From Streptomyces galbus (GTDB lineage: Bacteria; Actinomycetota; Actinomycetes; Streptomycetales; Streptomycetaceae), in the NCBI RefSeq assembly GCF_005280195.1, contig NZ_SZPR01000012.1:124001-188000 (forward strand): a stretch of 64,000 nucleotides of DNA, in the 5' to 3' direction. The position numbers were made by a program, and so were the translations under genes. This document shows, in pieces, positions 1 through 8,223 of this stretch (position 1 is the first letter of the stretch; every line of letters starts with the position of its first letter). The notes under the pieces are model-generated. The model did not search any database. It saw only the letters and a program-made list of their open reading frames with translations, and was not told the DNA's origin.

Positions 1-51
1 GCGGACCCACAGCAGCACGACTTGCACGACTGCACGAAGGGGAAGCCATGA
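1..51 (+). CDS. possible C-terminal tail of the upstream gene (partial)
   Basis: Frame 1 is open from the window edge to a TGA at 49-51 that overlaps the ATG of the cyclase gene in an ATGA arrangement. Only 16 residues are visible, so no family can be assigned. In Streptomyces hopanoid operons the gene before the cyclase is usually a polyprenyl synthase, and the overlap would suit such an operon. The alternative is that this is simply intergenic leader. Confidence 0.3.
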   Translation, partial: ADPQQHDLHDCTKGKP

Positions 52-2093
52 CAGCGACGACCGACGGAAGCACCGGGGCCCTCCCGCCCCGCGCTGCCTC
101 GGCCAGCGACACCACCCGCATCACCACTCCCGAGGCGGCCGGGGTGCCCCGGACCGCCGAACGCGCCATGCGGCGCGCCACCGACTTCCTGCTCTCCCTG
201 CAGGACGACGAGGGCTGGTGGAAGGGGGACCTCGAGACGAACGTCACCATGGACGCCGAGGACCTCCTGCTGCGCCAGTTCCTCGGCATCCTGGACGAGG
301 CGACGGTGGGGGCCGCCGCCCTCTTCATCCGCGGGGAGCAGCGCGAGGACGGCGCCTGGGCCACCTTCTACGGCGGCCCCGGTGACCTGTCCGCCACCGT
401 CGAGGCCTACGTCGCCCTGCGCCTGGCCGGCGACACCCCTGACGCCCCCCACATGGCCAGGGCGTCCGCCTGGGTCCGCGAGCGGGGCGGCATCGCGGCG
501 GCCCGCGTCTTCACCCGCATCTGGCTCGCGCTGTTCGGCTGGTGGAAGTGGGAGGACCTGCCCGAACTGCCGCCGGAACTCCTCTACTTCCCCAAGTGGT
601 TCCCGCTCAGCATCTACAACTTCGGCTGCTGGGCCCGCCAGACGATCGTGCCGCTCACCGTCGTCTCGGCCAAGCGCCCGGTGCGCCCGGCGCCCTTCCC
701 GCTGGACGAGCTGCACACCGACCCGGCGAACCCCAACCCGCCCCGGCCGCCGGCCCCCGTGGCGAGCTGGGACGGCGTGTTCCAGCGGCTCGACAAGGTC
801 GTGCGCGGCTACCGGTCGGTCGCCGTGCGCCGGCTGCGCAGGGCGGCGCTCAACTCCGCCGCCCGCTGGATCATCGAGCGGCAGGAGAACGACGGCTGCT
901 GGGGAGGCATCCAACCGCCCGCGGTGTACTCGGTCATCGCGCTGTACCTGCTGGGCTACGACCTCGAACACCCCGTGATGCGGGCCGGACTGGAGTCCCT
1001 CGACCGCTACGCCGTGTGGCGCGAGGACGGCGCCCGGATGATCGAGGCGTGCCAGTCGCCGGTGTGGGACACCTGCCTGGCCACCATCGCGCTCGCCGAC
1101 GCCGGCCTGCCCGCCGACCACCCGCAACTGGTCAAGGCCGCCGACTGGATGCTCGGCGAACAGGTCGTCCGGCCCGGCGACTGGTCCGTGCGCCGTCCCG
1201 AACTCCCGCCGGGCGGCTGGGCGTTCGAGTTCCACAACGACAACTACCCGGACATGGACGACACCGCCGAGGTGGTCCTGGCACTGCGCCGGGTGCGCCA
1301 CCACGACCCCGAGCGCGTGGAGAACGCGATCGCGCGCGGGGTGCGCTGGAACCTCGGCATGCAGTCCAGGAACGGCGCGTGGGGCGCGTTCGACGTCGAC
1401 AACACCAGCCCCTTCCCCAACCGGCTGCCGTTCTGCGACTTCGGCGAGGTCATCGACCCGCCCTCGGCCGACGTCACCGCGCACGTCGTGGAGATGCTCG
1501 CCGTGGAGGGCTACGCCCACGACCCGCGCACCCGGCGCGGCATCGAGTGGCTGCTCGCCGAACAGGAGCCCGACGGCTCGTGGTTCGGGCGCTGGGGCGT
1601 CAACTACGTCTACGGCACCGGTTCCGTGGTGCCCGCGCTGACCGCGGCGGGACTGTCCACCGAGCACCCGGCGATCCGGCGCGCGGTGTCGTGGCTGGAG
1701 CGGGTGCAGAACGACGACGGCGGCTGGGGCGAGGACCTGCGCTCCTACCAGGACCCGGGCCGGTGGAGCGGCCGGGGCGCCTCCACCGCCTCGCAGACCG
1801 CGTGGGCCCTGCTCGCGCTGCTGGCCGCGGGGGAGCGGGAGTCCCGGGCCGTCGAGCGCGGCGTCGAGTGGCTGGCCCGCACCCAGCGGGAGGACGGCGG
1901 CTGGGACGAGCCGTACTTCACCGGCACCGGCTTCCCCTGGGACTTCTCCATCAACTACCACCTCTACCGGCAGGTCTTCCCGCTCACCGCGCTCGGCCGG
2001 TACCTCCACGGGGAGCCGTTCGCCAACCAGGCCGTCAAGCCGAGGACCGCGCAGAAACCCGTGGCGTCCGCCGCCGAGGCCGAGGCCGGCTGA
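48..2093 (+). CDS. shc: squalene-hopene cyclase
   Basis: This 681-residue class II terpene cyclase turns squalene into hopene and hopanol, the committed step of hopanoid synthesis, as a monotopic membrane enzyme. The acid motif DMDDTA lies at residues 402-407; its second Asp is the proton donor in the family. Several QW repeats (Q-x3-G-x-W) run through both alpha-barrel domains, for example QDDEGWW, QREDGAW, QENDGCW, QSRNGAW and QNDDGGW. Length is normal for bacterial cyclases, with a short disordered N-terminus of about 30 residues. The start has an AGGGGA ribosome site 5-6 nt upstream. The stop overlaps the next start by one base (TGATG), which implies translational coupling to hpnG. Confidence 0.97.
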   Translation: MTATTDGSTGALPPRAASASDTTRITTPEAAGVPRTAERAMRRATDFLLSLQDDEGWWKGDLETNVTMDAEDLLLRQFLGILDEATVGAAALFIRGEQREDGAWATFYGGPGDLSATVEAYVALRLAGDTPDAPHMARASAWVRERGGIAAARVFTRIWLALFGWWKWEDLPELPPELLYFPKWFPLSIYNFGCWARQTIVPLTVVSAKRPVRPAPFPLDELHTDPANPNPPRPPAPVASWDGVFQRLDKVVRGYRSVAVRRLRRAALNSAARWIIERQENDGCWGGIQPPAVYSVIALYLLGYDLEHPVMRAGLESLDRYAVWREDGARMIEACQSPVWDTCLATIALADAGLPADHPQLVKAADWMLGEQVVRPGDWSVRRPELPPGGWAFEFHNDNYPDMDDTAEVVLALRRVRHHDPERVENAIARGVRWNLGMQSRNGAWGAFDVDNTSPFPNRLPFCDFGEVIDPPSADVTAHVVEMLAVEGYAHDPRTRRGIEWLLAEQEPDGSWFGRWGVNYVYGTGSVVPALTAAGLSTEHPAIRRAVSWLERVQNDDGGWGEDLRSYQDPGRWSGRGASTASQTAWALLALLAAGERESRAVERGVEWLARTQREDGGWDEPYFTGTGFPWDFSINYHLYRQVFPLTALGRYLHGEPFANQAVKPRTAQKPVASAAEAEAG

Positions 2094-2737
2094 TGAGCGT
2101 ACGGCCCGCCCCGGTCCCGCCGCTGCTGATCGCCTGCGCGCTCGGCATCGAGCACCTCGCCCTGCGCACCGGCGACCGCGACGGGGCGGGCGGGCCCGTC
2201 ACGGTCCTGCGCACCGGCATGGGACCGAAGGCGGCCGAGCGGTCCGTCACCCGGGTCCTGGCCGACCCGGCGCTCCAGGGGGCGGCGGTGCTCGCCACCG
2301 GCTTCTGCGCGGGCCTCGCCCCCGGCATGCACCCCGGTGACCTCGTGGTCGCCGAGGAGACCCGCGACCCGCGCGGCACGATCCCCTGCGTCGGCACCGA
2401 GCTGCTGGTCAAGGAACTCGCGCGCACCCTGCCCGGCCGCACCGTCCACACCGGGCCCCTGACCGGCTCCGACCACGTGGTGCGCGGCCCGGAGCGGTCC
2501 GCGCTGCGGGCCACCGGCGCGATCGCGGTGGACATGGAGTCCGCGGCCACGCTGCTGAGCGCGGTGCGCGCCGGCGGGCGCCCGGTTGCGGCCGTCCGTG
2601 TGGTCGTGGACGCTCCAGAACATGAACTCGTCCGGATCGGCACGGTACGCGGGGGAATATCGGCATTCCGCGTCCTTCGATCCGTGCTTCCTACTTTTTT
2701 CGAATGGCACCGTAATGTGCTGCTCCCCCGGAGGTGA
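2093..2737 (+). CDS. hpnG: HpnG-type nucleoside phosphorylase (hopanoid side chain)
   Basis: A 214-residue purine-nucleoside-phosphorylase-fold protein. In the hopanoid pathway HpnG removes adenine from adenosylhopane to give ribosylhopane. The family pattern is visible: a Gly-rich region TGFCAGLAPGMHPGDLVVA, and the nucleoside-binding strand AVDMESAATLL with the conserved Met-Glu. It is somewhat short, as usual for this subfamily. The ATG overlaps the cyclase stop. Its own stop TGA at 2735-2737 is embedded in the hpnH Shine-Dalgarno region, so shc, hpnG and hpnH form one tightly coupled unit. The role is inferred from family plus position, not from a substrate motif. Confidence 0.9.
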   Translation: MSVRPAPVPPLLIACALGIEHLALRTGDRDGAGGPVTVLRTGMGPKAAERSVTRVLADPALQGAAVLATGFCAGLAPGMHPGDLVVAEETRDPRGTIPCVGTELLVKELARTLPGRTVHTGPLTGSDHVVRGPERSALRATGAIAVDMESAATLLSAVRAGGRPVAAVRVVVDAPEHELVRIGTVRGGISAFRVLRSVLPTFFEWHRNVLLPRR

Positions 2738-2742
2738 GCCCG

Positions 2743-3765
2743 ATGGCCATGCCGCTGCGCCAGTCCATCAAGGTCGCTACATACCTTGCCGAACAGAAGC
2801 TCCGCAAGCGCGACAAGTTCCCGCTGATCGTGGAGCTCGAACCGCTCTTCGCCTGCAACCTCAAGTGCGAGGGCTGCGGCAAGATCCAGCACCCCGCCGG
2901 GGTGCTCAAGCAGCGCATGCCGGTCGCCCAGGCCGTGGGAGCGGTGCTGGAGTCGGGTGCGCCGATGGTGTCCATCGCCGGCGGCGAACCCCTGATGCAC
3001 CCCCAGATCGATGAGATCGTGCGTCAGCTGGTGGCGAAGAAGAAGTACGTCTTCCTCTGCACCAACGCCATGCTGCTGCGCAAGAAGATGGACAGGTTCA
3101 CGCCCTCGCCCTATTTCGCCTTCGCCGTGCACATCGACGGGCTGCGCGAGCGGCACGACGAGTCGGTGGCCAAGGAGGGCGTGTTCGACGAGGCCGTGGC
3201 GGCCATCAAGGAGGCCAAGCGGCGCGGGTTCCGGGTGACCACCAACTCGACCTTCTTCAACACGGACACCCCGCAGACCATCATCGAGGTGCTGAACTTC
3301 CTCAACGACGACCTCCAGGTCGACGAGATGATGATCTCGCCCGCCTACGCCTACGAGAAGGCGCCCGACCAGGAGCACTTCCTGGGCGTGGAGCAGACCC
3401 GGGAGCTGTTCAAGAAGGCGTTCTCCGGCGGCAACCGGCGCCGCTGGCGGCTCAACCACTCCCCGCTGTTCCTCGACTTCCTCGAGGGCAAGGTCGACTT
3501 CCCCTGCACCGCCTGGGCGATCCCCAACTACTCCCTCTTCGGCTGGCAGCGCCCCTGCTACCTGATGAGCGACGGCTACGTGCCGACGTACCGCGAGCTG
3601 ATCGAGAAGACCGACTGGGACAAGTACGGCCGCGGCAAGGACCCGCGCTGCGCCAACTGCATGGCGCACTGCGGCTACGAGCCCACCGCCGTCCTCGCCA
3701 CCATGGGCTCGCTCAAGGAGTCGCTGCGGGCCATGCGCGAGACGGTCTCCGGGAACCGGGACTGA
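2743..3765 (+). CDS. hpnH: HpnH radical SAM adenosyl-hopene transferase
   Basis: This 340-residue radical SAM enzyme adds the 5'-deoxyadenosyl radical to hopene to make adenosylhopane. The cluster motif C-x3-C-x2-C is FACNLKCEGC (Cys 38, 42, 45). A GGEPLMHP segment follows, typical of the SAM site, and there is a C-terminal cysteine region (CANCMAHCGYEP) like the SPASM-type tails of this family. An alternative GTG at 2734 lies inside GGAGGTGAG. ATG 2743 is preferred because GGAGGT (2730-2735) sits 7 nt upstream and homologues begin near MAMPLRQ. It acts just before HpnG although it is encoded after it. Confidence 0.95.
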   Translation: MAMPLRQSIKVATYLAEQKLRKRDKFPLIVELEPLFACNLKCEGCGKIQHPAGVLKQRMPVAQAVGAVLESGAPMVSIAGGEPLMHPQIDEIVRQLVAKKKYVFLCTNAMLLRKKMDRFTPSPYFAFAVHIDGLRERHDESVAKEGVFDEAVAAIKEAKRRGFRVTTNSTFFNTDTPQTIIEVLNFLNDDLQVDEMMISPAYAYEKAPDQEHFLGVEQTRELFKKAFSGGNRRRWRLNHSPLFLDFLEGKVDFPCTAWAIPNYSLFGWQRPCYLMSDGYVPTYRELIEKTDWDKYGRGKDPRCANCMAHCGYEPTAVLATMGSLKESLRAMRETVSGNRD

Positions 3766-3769
3766 GCGC

Positions 3770-3950
3770 ATGACCGCCGTCTCCCTCGGGCGTCCCCGAG
3801 GTACCGGCCCGGCCGATCGCCGAGCGGCGCGTGTCGCGGCGTGTCCGGGCCGGGCCGGTGGCGGTCGGCGGCGGGGCCCCGGTGGCGGTGGGCGCGGTCG
3901 ATGAACAGGACGGCGTCGCCCCGGGGGAGCCGGCCGTCACCGTGAGCTGA
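3770..3950 (+). pseudogene. ispG: remnant of ispG (4-hydroxy-3-methylbut-2-enyl diphosphate synthase)
   Basis: The gap between hpnH and dxs, where other Streptomyces hopanoid operons carry an extra ispG (gcpE), holds only the two ends of that gene. ATG 3770 opens MTAVSLG. A one-base shift near 3791 leads into the frame at 3792, which reads VPARPIAERRVSRRVRAGPV and then AVGGGAPVAVGAV. This matches the IspG N-terminus, where Arg-Ser, then V-G-x-V-x-VGGDAPVSVQSM, is conserved. The same frame passes directly into DEQDGVAPGEPAVTVS and a stop at 3948-3950, resembling the Streptomyces IspG C-terminal tail. Roughly 1 kb, including all cluster cysteines, is missing. The deletion junction lies near 3895-3905. 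Activity must come from another ispG copy. Confidence 0.8.
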
Positions 3951-3975
3951 ACAGCACGGACCGAAGGGGGCCCGA

Positions 3976-5946
3976 GTGACGATTCTGGAGAGCATCCGGC
4001 AACCACGCGACCTGAAGGCGCTGTCCGAGACGGAACTGCGCGAACTGTCCGAGGAGATCAGGGAGTTCCTGGTGCAGGCCGTGGCCAGGACCGGGGGTCA
4101 CCTCGGGCCCAACCTCGGCGTGGTGGAGCTGACCCTCGCCCTGCACCGCGTCTTCGCGTCGCCGGCCGACCGCATCCTGTGGGACACCGGCCACCAGAGT
4201 TATGTGCACAAGCTGGTGACGGGCCGTCAGGACTTCTCCAAGCTGCGCGGCAAGGGCGGCCTGTCCGGCTACCCCTCCCGCGAGGAGTCCGAGCACGACG
4301 TCATCGAGAACAGCCACGCCTCCACCGCGCTGGGCTGGGCCGACGGCCTCGCCAAGGCCCGTCAGGTGCGCGGCGAGGAGGGACACGTCGTCGCGGTCAT
4401 CGGCGACGGCGCGCTCACCGGCGGCATGGCCTGGGAGGCGCTCAACAACATCGCGGCGGCCCGCGACCGGCCGCTGATCATCGTCGTCAACGACAACGAG
4501 CGCTCCTACGCGCCCACCATCGGCGGCCTCGCCGACCACCTCGCCACGCTGCGCACCACCGACGGCTACGAGAAGGTGCTCGCCTGGGGCAAGGACGTCC
4601 TGCTGCGCACCCCGGTCGTCGGCGCCACCGTCTACGAGTCCCTGCACGGCGCGAAGAAGGGCTTCAAGGACGCCTTCGCGCCGCAGGGCATGTTCGAGGA
4701 CCTGGGCCTGAAGTACGTCGGGCCCATCGACGGGCACGACATCGGGGCGGTGGAGTCGGCGCTGCGCCGCGCCAAGCGCTTCCACGGCCCCGTGCTGGTC
4801 CACTGCCTCACCGAGAAGGGCCGCGGCTACGAGCCCGCCCTCGCCCACGAGGAGGACCACTTCCACACCGTCGGCGCGATGGACCCGCGCACCTGCGAGC
4901 CCCTCACCCCGGCCGCCGGACCGTCCTGGACCTCGGTGTTCGGCGAGGAGATCGTGCGCATCGCCGAGGAGCGGGACGACGTGGTCGCCCTGACCGCCGC
5001 GATGCTCCACCCGGTCGGCCTCGGCCCCTTCGCCGCACGGTTCCCCGACCGCGTGTGGGACGTCGGCATCGCCGAGCAGCACGCCACCGTCAGCGCGGCC
5101 GGGCTGGCCACCGGCGGGCTGCACCCCGTCGTCGCCGTGTACGCCACGTTCCTCAACCGTGCCTTCGACCAACTGCTGATGGACGTGGCGCTGCACCGCT
5201 GCGGCGTGACCTTCGTCCTCGACCGGGCCGGGGTCACCGGCGTCGACGGGCCCTCGCACAACGGCATGTGGGACATGTCGGTGCTGCAGGTCGTGCCGGG
5301 CCTGCGGATCGCCGCGCCGCGCGACGCCGACCAGTTGCGGCTCCAGCTCCGGGAGGCGGTCGCCGTGGACGACGCGCCGACGCTGGTGCGCTTCCCCAAG
5401 GAGTCGGTGGGCCCCGCGGTCCCGGCGCTGGACCGGGTCGGCGGCCTGGACGTGCTGCACCGCGCCGAACGGCCCGAGGTGCTGCTGGTCGCGGTCGGTG
5501 TGATGGCGCCGGTGTGCCTGCAGGCCGCCGATCTGCTCCGGGCCCGGGGCATCGGCTGCACCGTCGTCGACCCGCGCTGGGTCAAGCCCGTCGACCCGGC
5601 CCTGCCCCACCTCGCCGCCGAGCACCGCCTGGTGGCCGTCGTGGAGGACAACAGCCGCGCGGCGGGTGTGGGTTCGGCGGTCGCGCTGGCCCTGGGCGAC
5701 GCCGAGGTCGACGTCCCCGTACGGCGGTTCGGCATCCCCGAGCAGTTCCTCGCCCACGCCAAGCGCGGCGAGGTGCTCGCCGACATCGGGCTCACCCCGG
5801 TCGAGATCGCGGGACGGATCAGCGCGAGCCTGGCCCTGCGGGCCGACGGGACCGACGGCGCGCCCCCGGCCCGCGCCCCCCTCGCACACCCCCCGGCGCA
5901 GCAGCCCGCCGCCGACGCGAAGCCCTCCAAGGAGACCCACGCATGA
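3976..5946 (+). CDS. dxs: 1-deoxy-D-xylulose-5-phosphate synthase
   Basis: A 656-residue thiamine-diphosphate enzyme that joins pyruvate and glyceraldehyde-3-phosphate, the first and rate-limiting step of the MEP pathway. The TPP motif GDG (143-145) ... NN (157-158) is in the N-terminal domain. The transketolase-type pyrimidine domain (DVGIAEQHATVSAAGLA, with the conserved Glu) and the C-terminal transketolase domain follow. The start is GTG 3976 with a purine-rich GAAGGGGG 9 nt upstream. The C-terminus has an Ala/Pro-rich tail. Placed in the hopanoid operon, it probably boosts isoprenoid supply for squalene; a housekeeping copy is expected elsewhere. The ATGA overlap couples it to hpnO. Confidence 0.97.
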   Translation: MTILESIRQPRDLKALSETELRELSEEIREFLVQAVARTGGHLGPNLGVVELTLALHRVFASPADRILWDTGHQSYVHKLVTGRQDFSKLRGKGGLSGYPSREESEHDVIENSHASTALGWADGLAKARQVRGEEGHVVAVIGDGALTGGMAWEALNNIAAARDRPLIIVVNDNERSYAPTIGGLADHLATLRTTDGYEKVLAWGKDVLLRTPVVGATVYESLHGAKKGFKDAFAPQGMFEDLGLKYVGPIDGHDIGAVESALRRAKRFHGPVLVHCLTEKGRGYEPALAHEEDHFHTVGAMDPRTCEPLTPAAGPSWTSVFGEEIVRIAEERDDVVALTAAMLHPVGLGPFAARFPDRVWDVGIAEQHATVSAAGLATGGLHPVVAVYATFLNRAFDQLLMDVALHRCGVTFVLDRAGVTGVDGPSHNGMWDMSVLQVVPGLRIAAPRDADQLRLQLREAVAVDDAPTLVRFPKESVGPAVPALDRVGGLDVLHRAERPEVLLVAVGVMAPVCLQAADLLRARGIGCTVVDPRWVKPVDPALPHLAAEHRLVAVVEDNSRAAGVGSAVALALGDAEVDVPVRRFGIPEQFLAHAKRGEVLADIGLTPVEIAGRISASLALRADGTDGAPPARAPLAHPPAQQPAADAKPSKETHA

Positions 5947-7376
5947 CCACCGCGGAATCCGCGTCCCCGTCCTCCTCGTCGCCGTCGGCGGCGCCCGGGG
6001 GATTCGACCTCGGCGCGCTGCTGGCCGAACGCGGAGCCGAACGCTACGCACTGCACAGCAAGTACCTCAACCCGCAGCTCCCGCGCATGCTGCACACCAT
6101 CGGCTTCGACAAGGTCTACGAGCGCGCCGAGGGAGCCCACTTCTTCGACGCCGAGGGCCACGACCACCTCGACATGCTCGCCGGCTTCGGCGTGATGGGC
6201 CTCGGCCGCCACCACCCGGTCGTCCGCAGGGCGCTGCACGACGTCCTCGACCTGAGCCTCGCCGACCTCACCCGGTTCGACTGCCAGCCGCTGCCCGGCC
6301 TGCTCGCCGAGAAGCTGCTGACGCACAGCCCGCACCTGGACCGCGTGTTCTTCGGCAACAGCGGCACGGAGGCGGTGGAGACCGCGCTGAAGTTCGCCCG
6401 CTACGCCACCGGCAGGCCGCGCGTGCTCTACTGCGAGCACGCCTTCCACGGCCTGACCACGGGTTCCCTGTCGGTCAACGGCGAGTCCGGCTTCCGCGAC
6501 GGCTTCGCGCCGCTGCTGCCCGACACCGCCGTACCGCTCGGCGACCTCGACGCCCTCGCGCGCGAGCTGCGCAAGGGCGACGTGGCCGCCCTGATCGTCG
6601 AGCCGATCCAGGGCAAGGGCGTCCACGAGGCCCCGCCCGGCTACCTGCGCGCCGCACAGGAGCTGCTGCACCGCCACAAGGCGCTGCTGATCGCCGACGA
6701 GGTGCAGACCGGCCTGGGCCGCACCGGCGACTTCTACGCCTACCAGCACGAGGAGGGCGTCGAGCCGGACCTGGTGTGCGTGGCCAAGGCGCTGTCCGGC
6801 GGGTACGTGCCCGTCGGTGCCACGCTGGGCCGGGACTGGATCTTCAAGAAGGTCTACTCGTCCATGGACCGGGTGCTGGTCCACTCGGCGAGCTTCGGCT
6901 CCAACGCGCAGGCCATGGCGGCCGGGCTGGCCGTGCTGGCCGTCATGGAGAACGAGCAGGTCGTCGCCCACGCGCGCGCGGTGGGAGAGCGGCTGAAGTC
7001 ACGGCTCACCGCGCTGACCGATGAGTACGAGCTGCTGGCCGACGTGCGCGGGCGGGGCCTGATGATCGGCATCGAGTTCGGCCGGCCCGCCTCGCTGAAG
7101 CTGCGCAGCCGCTGGGCGATGCTCCAGGCCGCCCGCAAGGGCCTGTTCGCGCAGATGGTCGTGGTGCCGCTGCTCCAGCGCCACCGCATCCTCACCCAGG
7201 TCTCCGGCGACCACCTGGAGGTGATCAAGCTGATCCCGCCGCTGGTCATCACGGACCAGGACGCCGACCGGTTCGTCGAGGCCTTCACCGACGTGATGGA
7301 CGACGCCCACACCGGGGGCGGGCTGATGTGGGACTTCGGCAGGACGCTGATCAAACAGGCGGTGGCCCACCGCTGA
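5943..7376 (+). CDS. hpnO: HpnO-type aminotransferase (aminobacteriohopanetriol formation)
   Basis: A 477-residue class III PLP aminotransferase. In hopanoid producers HpnO aminates the C35 end of the side chain, giving 35-aminobacteriohopanetriol. Family features seen are FFGNSGTEAVETALK (phosphate-binding loop), LIADEVQTGLGRTG (the PLP Asp) and the Schiff-base Lys in CVAKALSGGY (Lys 282). The first 25 residues are Ser/Ala/Pro-rich and probably disordered. It begins inside the dxs stop (ATGA). The final residues (WDFGRTLIKQAVAHR) form an amphipathic tail. The substrate assignment rests on context, because other class III aminotransferases share these motifs. Confidence 0.9.
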   Translation: MTTAESASPSSSSPSAAPGGFDLGALLAERGAERYALHSKYLNPQLPRMLHTIGFDKVYERAEGAHFFDAEGHDHLDMLAGFGVMGLGRHHPVVRRALHDVLDLSLADLTRFDCQPLPGLLAEKLLTHSPHLDRVFFGNSGTEAVETALKFARYATGRPRVLYCEHAFHGLTTGSLSVNGESGFRDGFAPLLPDTAVPLGDLDALARELRKGDVAALIVEPIQGKGVHEAPPGYLRAAQELLHRHKALLIADEVQTGLGRTGDFYAYQHEEGVEPDLVCVAKALSGGYVPVGATLGRDWIFKKVYSSMDRVLVHSASFGSNAQAMAAGLAVLAVMENEQVVAHARAVGERLKSRLTALTDEYELLADVRGRGLMIGIEFGRPASLKLRSRWAMLQAARKGLFAQMVVVPLLQRHRILTQVSGDHLEVIKLIPPLVITDQDADRFVEAFTDVMDDAHTGGGLMWDFGRTLIKQAVAHR

Positions 7377-7390
7377 CCGCCCGCCCGGAT

Positions 7391-7425
7391 TTGCCTCTGG
7401 GGCAAAAAATTTGCCCCAGAGGCAA
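7391..7425. promoter_or_regulatory. twin palindromic operator and promoter upstream of the XRE-cupin gene
   Basis: Two copies of a TTGCC-N5-GGCAA palindrome (7391-7405 TTGCCTCTGGGGCAA and 7411-7425 TTGCCCCAGAGGCAA) are centred 20 bp apart. They also mirror each other, so 7391-7406 and 7410-7425 are perfect 16-base arms around AAA. The second site covers a plausible -35 (TTGCCC, 7411-7416), with CTGAAT (7434-7439) 17 bp later and the start codon six bases after that. This fits an autorepressor operator for a leaderless transcript. A strong RNA hairpin acting as terminator for hpnO is the alternative, but no T-run follows. Confidence 0.7.
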
Positions 7426-7445
7426 GAAGCGGGCTGAATGGACGG

Positions 7446-8060
7446 ATGAGCACGCCCGAGTCCCCGTCCGGGGCGGACGACCTGACGGCCGTGGCCCCGC
7501 AGCTTCGGGCCCTGCGCCGCCGCACGGGTCTCACCCTGGAGGCCGCGGCCCGTTCCGCCGGGCTGTCGCCGGCCCATCTGTCCCGTCTGGAGACCGGGCA
7601 GCGCCAGCCGTCGCTGCCGATGCTGCTGGCGCTCGCCCGCATCTACGGTACGACGGTCGCGGAACTCCTCGACGAGTCGGTCGCCGACCGGGACGCCGTC
7701 GTGCGCGCCGGCGACAGGGAGCCGACCCGGGCGGGCGGCTGGACGTACTGGCAGGCCGGTGCGGCCGGACGGGCGATGCAGGCCCTGCGCGTGCACGTCC
7801 CGTACGGCTCCCAGGGCGACATCGTGCGGGTGCACCCGGGGGAGGAGTGGCTGCACGTCCTGCGCGGGCGCCTGCGCCTGCGCCTGGGCGACACCGCCCA
7901 CCTGCTCGGACCCGGTGACGGGGCCCACTTCGACTCGCTCACCCCGCACCGCCTGGCCGCCGAGGACCCCGACGGGGTCGACCTGCTGTTCGTCCACACC
8001 CTGCTGCAGAGCCCCACGGCCACGCTGTGCCTGGGCCCCACCCCCGGAGAGACGCCATGA
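7446..8060 (+). CDS. XRE-family regulator with C-terminal cupin
   Basis: A 204-residue DNA-binding protein. Residues 15-75 form a helix-turn-helix of the XRE type (LRALRRRTGLTLEAAARSAG ... SPAHLSRLETGQRQPS). Residues 105-190 form a cupin barrel (VHPGEEWLHVLRGRLRLRLG ... LGPGDGAHFDSLTPHRL) likely to bind a small ligand or metal. It follows the hopanoid genes and sits behind a twin palindromic operator that overlaps its -35, so autorepression is likely. No Shine-Dalgarno is evident and a leaderless mRNA is plausible. Control of hopanoid synthesis is possible but not shown by the sequence. The downstream membrane protein overlaps its stop. Confidence 0.88.
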   Translation: MSTPESPSGADDLTAVAPQLRALRRRTGLTLEAAARSAGLSPAHLSRLETGQRQPSLPMLLALARIYGTTVAELLDESVADRDAVVRAGDREPTRAGGWTYWQAGAAGRAMQALRVHVPYGSQGDIVRVHPGEEWLHVLRGRLRLRLGDTAHLLGPGDGAHFDSLTPHRLAAEDPDGVDLLFVHTLLQSPTATLCLGPTPGETP

Positions 8061-8191
8061 CCGAACGCCAGGACAGCCGCGAGGAGCGGTTCCCCCGCTC
8101 CCTGTGGATCCGGCTGATCATCTACATCGCGGTGGGACACGTCCTCGCCGCCTTCATCTGGCTGCTGTTCGAGGTGGGCGCCAGCCAGTAG
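8057..8191 (+). CDS. small single-pass membrane protein, hopanoid-operon associated
   Basis: A 44-residue ORF that begins inside the stop of the XRE gene (ATGA). The N-terminus is charged (MTERQDSREERFPRS) and is followed by one hydrophobic helix, about residues 18-38 (IRLIIYIAVGHVLAAFIWLL). An N-in topology is likely given the N-terminal Arg residues. Coding sense is supported by strong third-position GC and the tight overlap. No function is known to me; a similar small ORF follows the regulator in the S. coelicolor hopanoid region as I recall it, which argues for a conserved role in that locus. Confidence 0.75.
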   Translation: MTERQDSREERFPRSLWIRLIIYIAVGHVLAAFIWLLFEVGASQ

Positions 8192-8223
8192 GCCGACGCC
8201 CCGGCGGCACCGGGAGCGCCGGC

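Noticed and set aside
542..2092. Upstream extension of the hpnG frame inside shc
   Set aside because: The frame is open through the cyclase gene but encodes Arg-rich nonsense; the real start is ATG 2093.
3937..6051. 704-codon open frame on the minus strand
   Set aside because: Antisense shadow of dxs with no recognisable motif.
7391..7425. Terminator of hpnO
   Set aside because: The hairpin is strong but lacks a T-run and each half is itself a palindrome placed on a -35; an operator explains it better.
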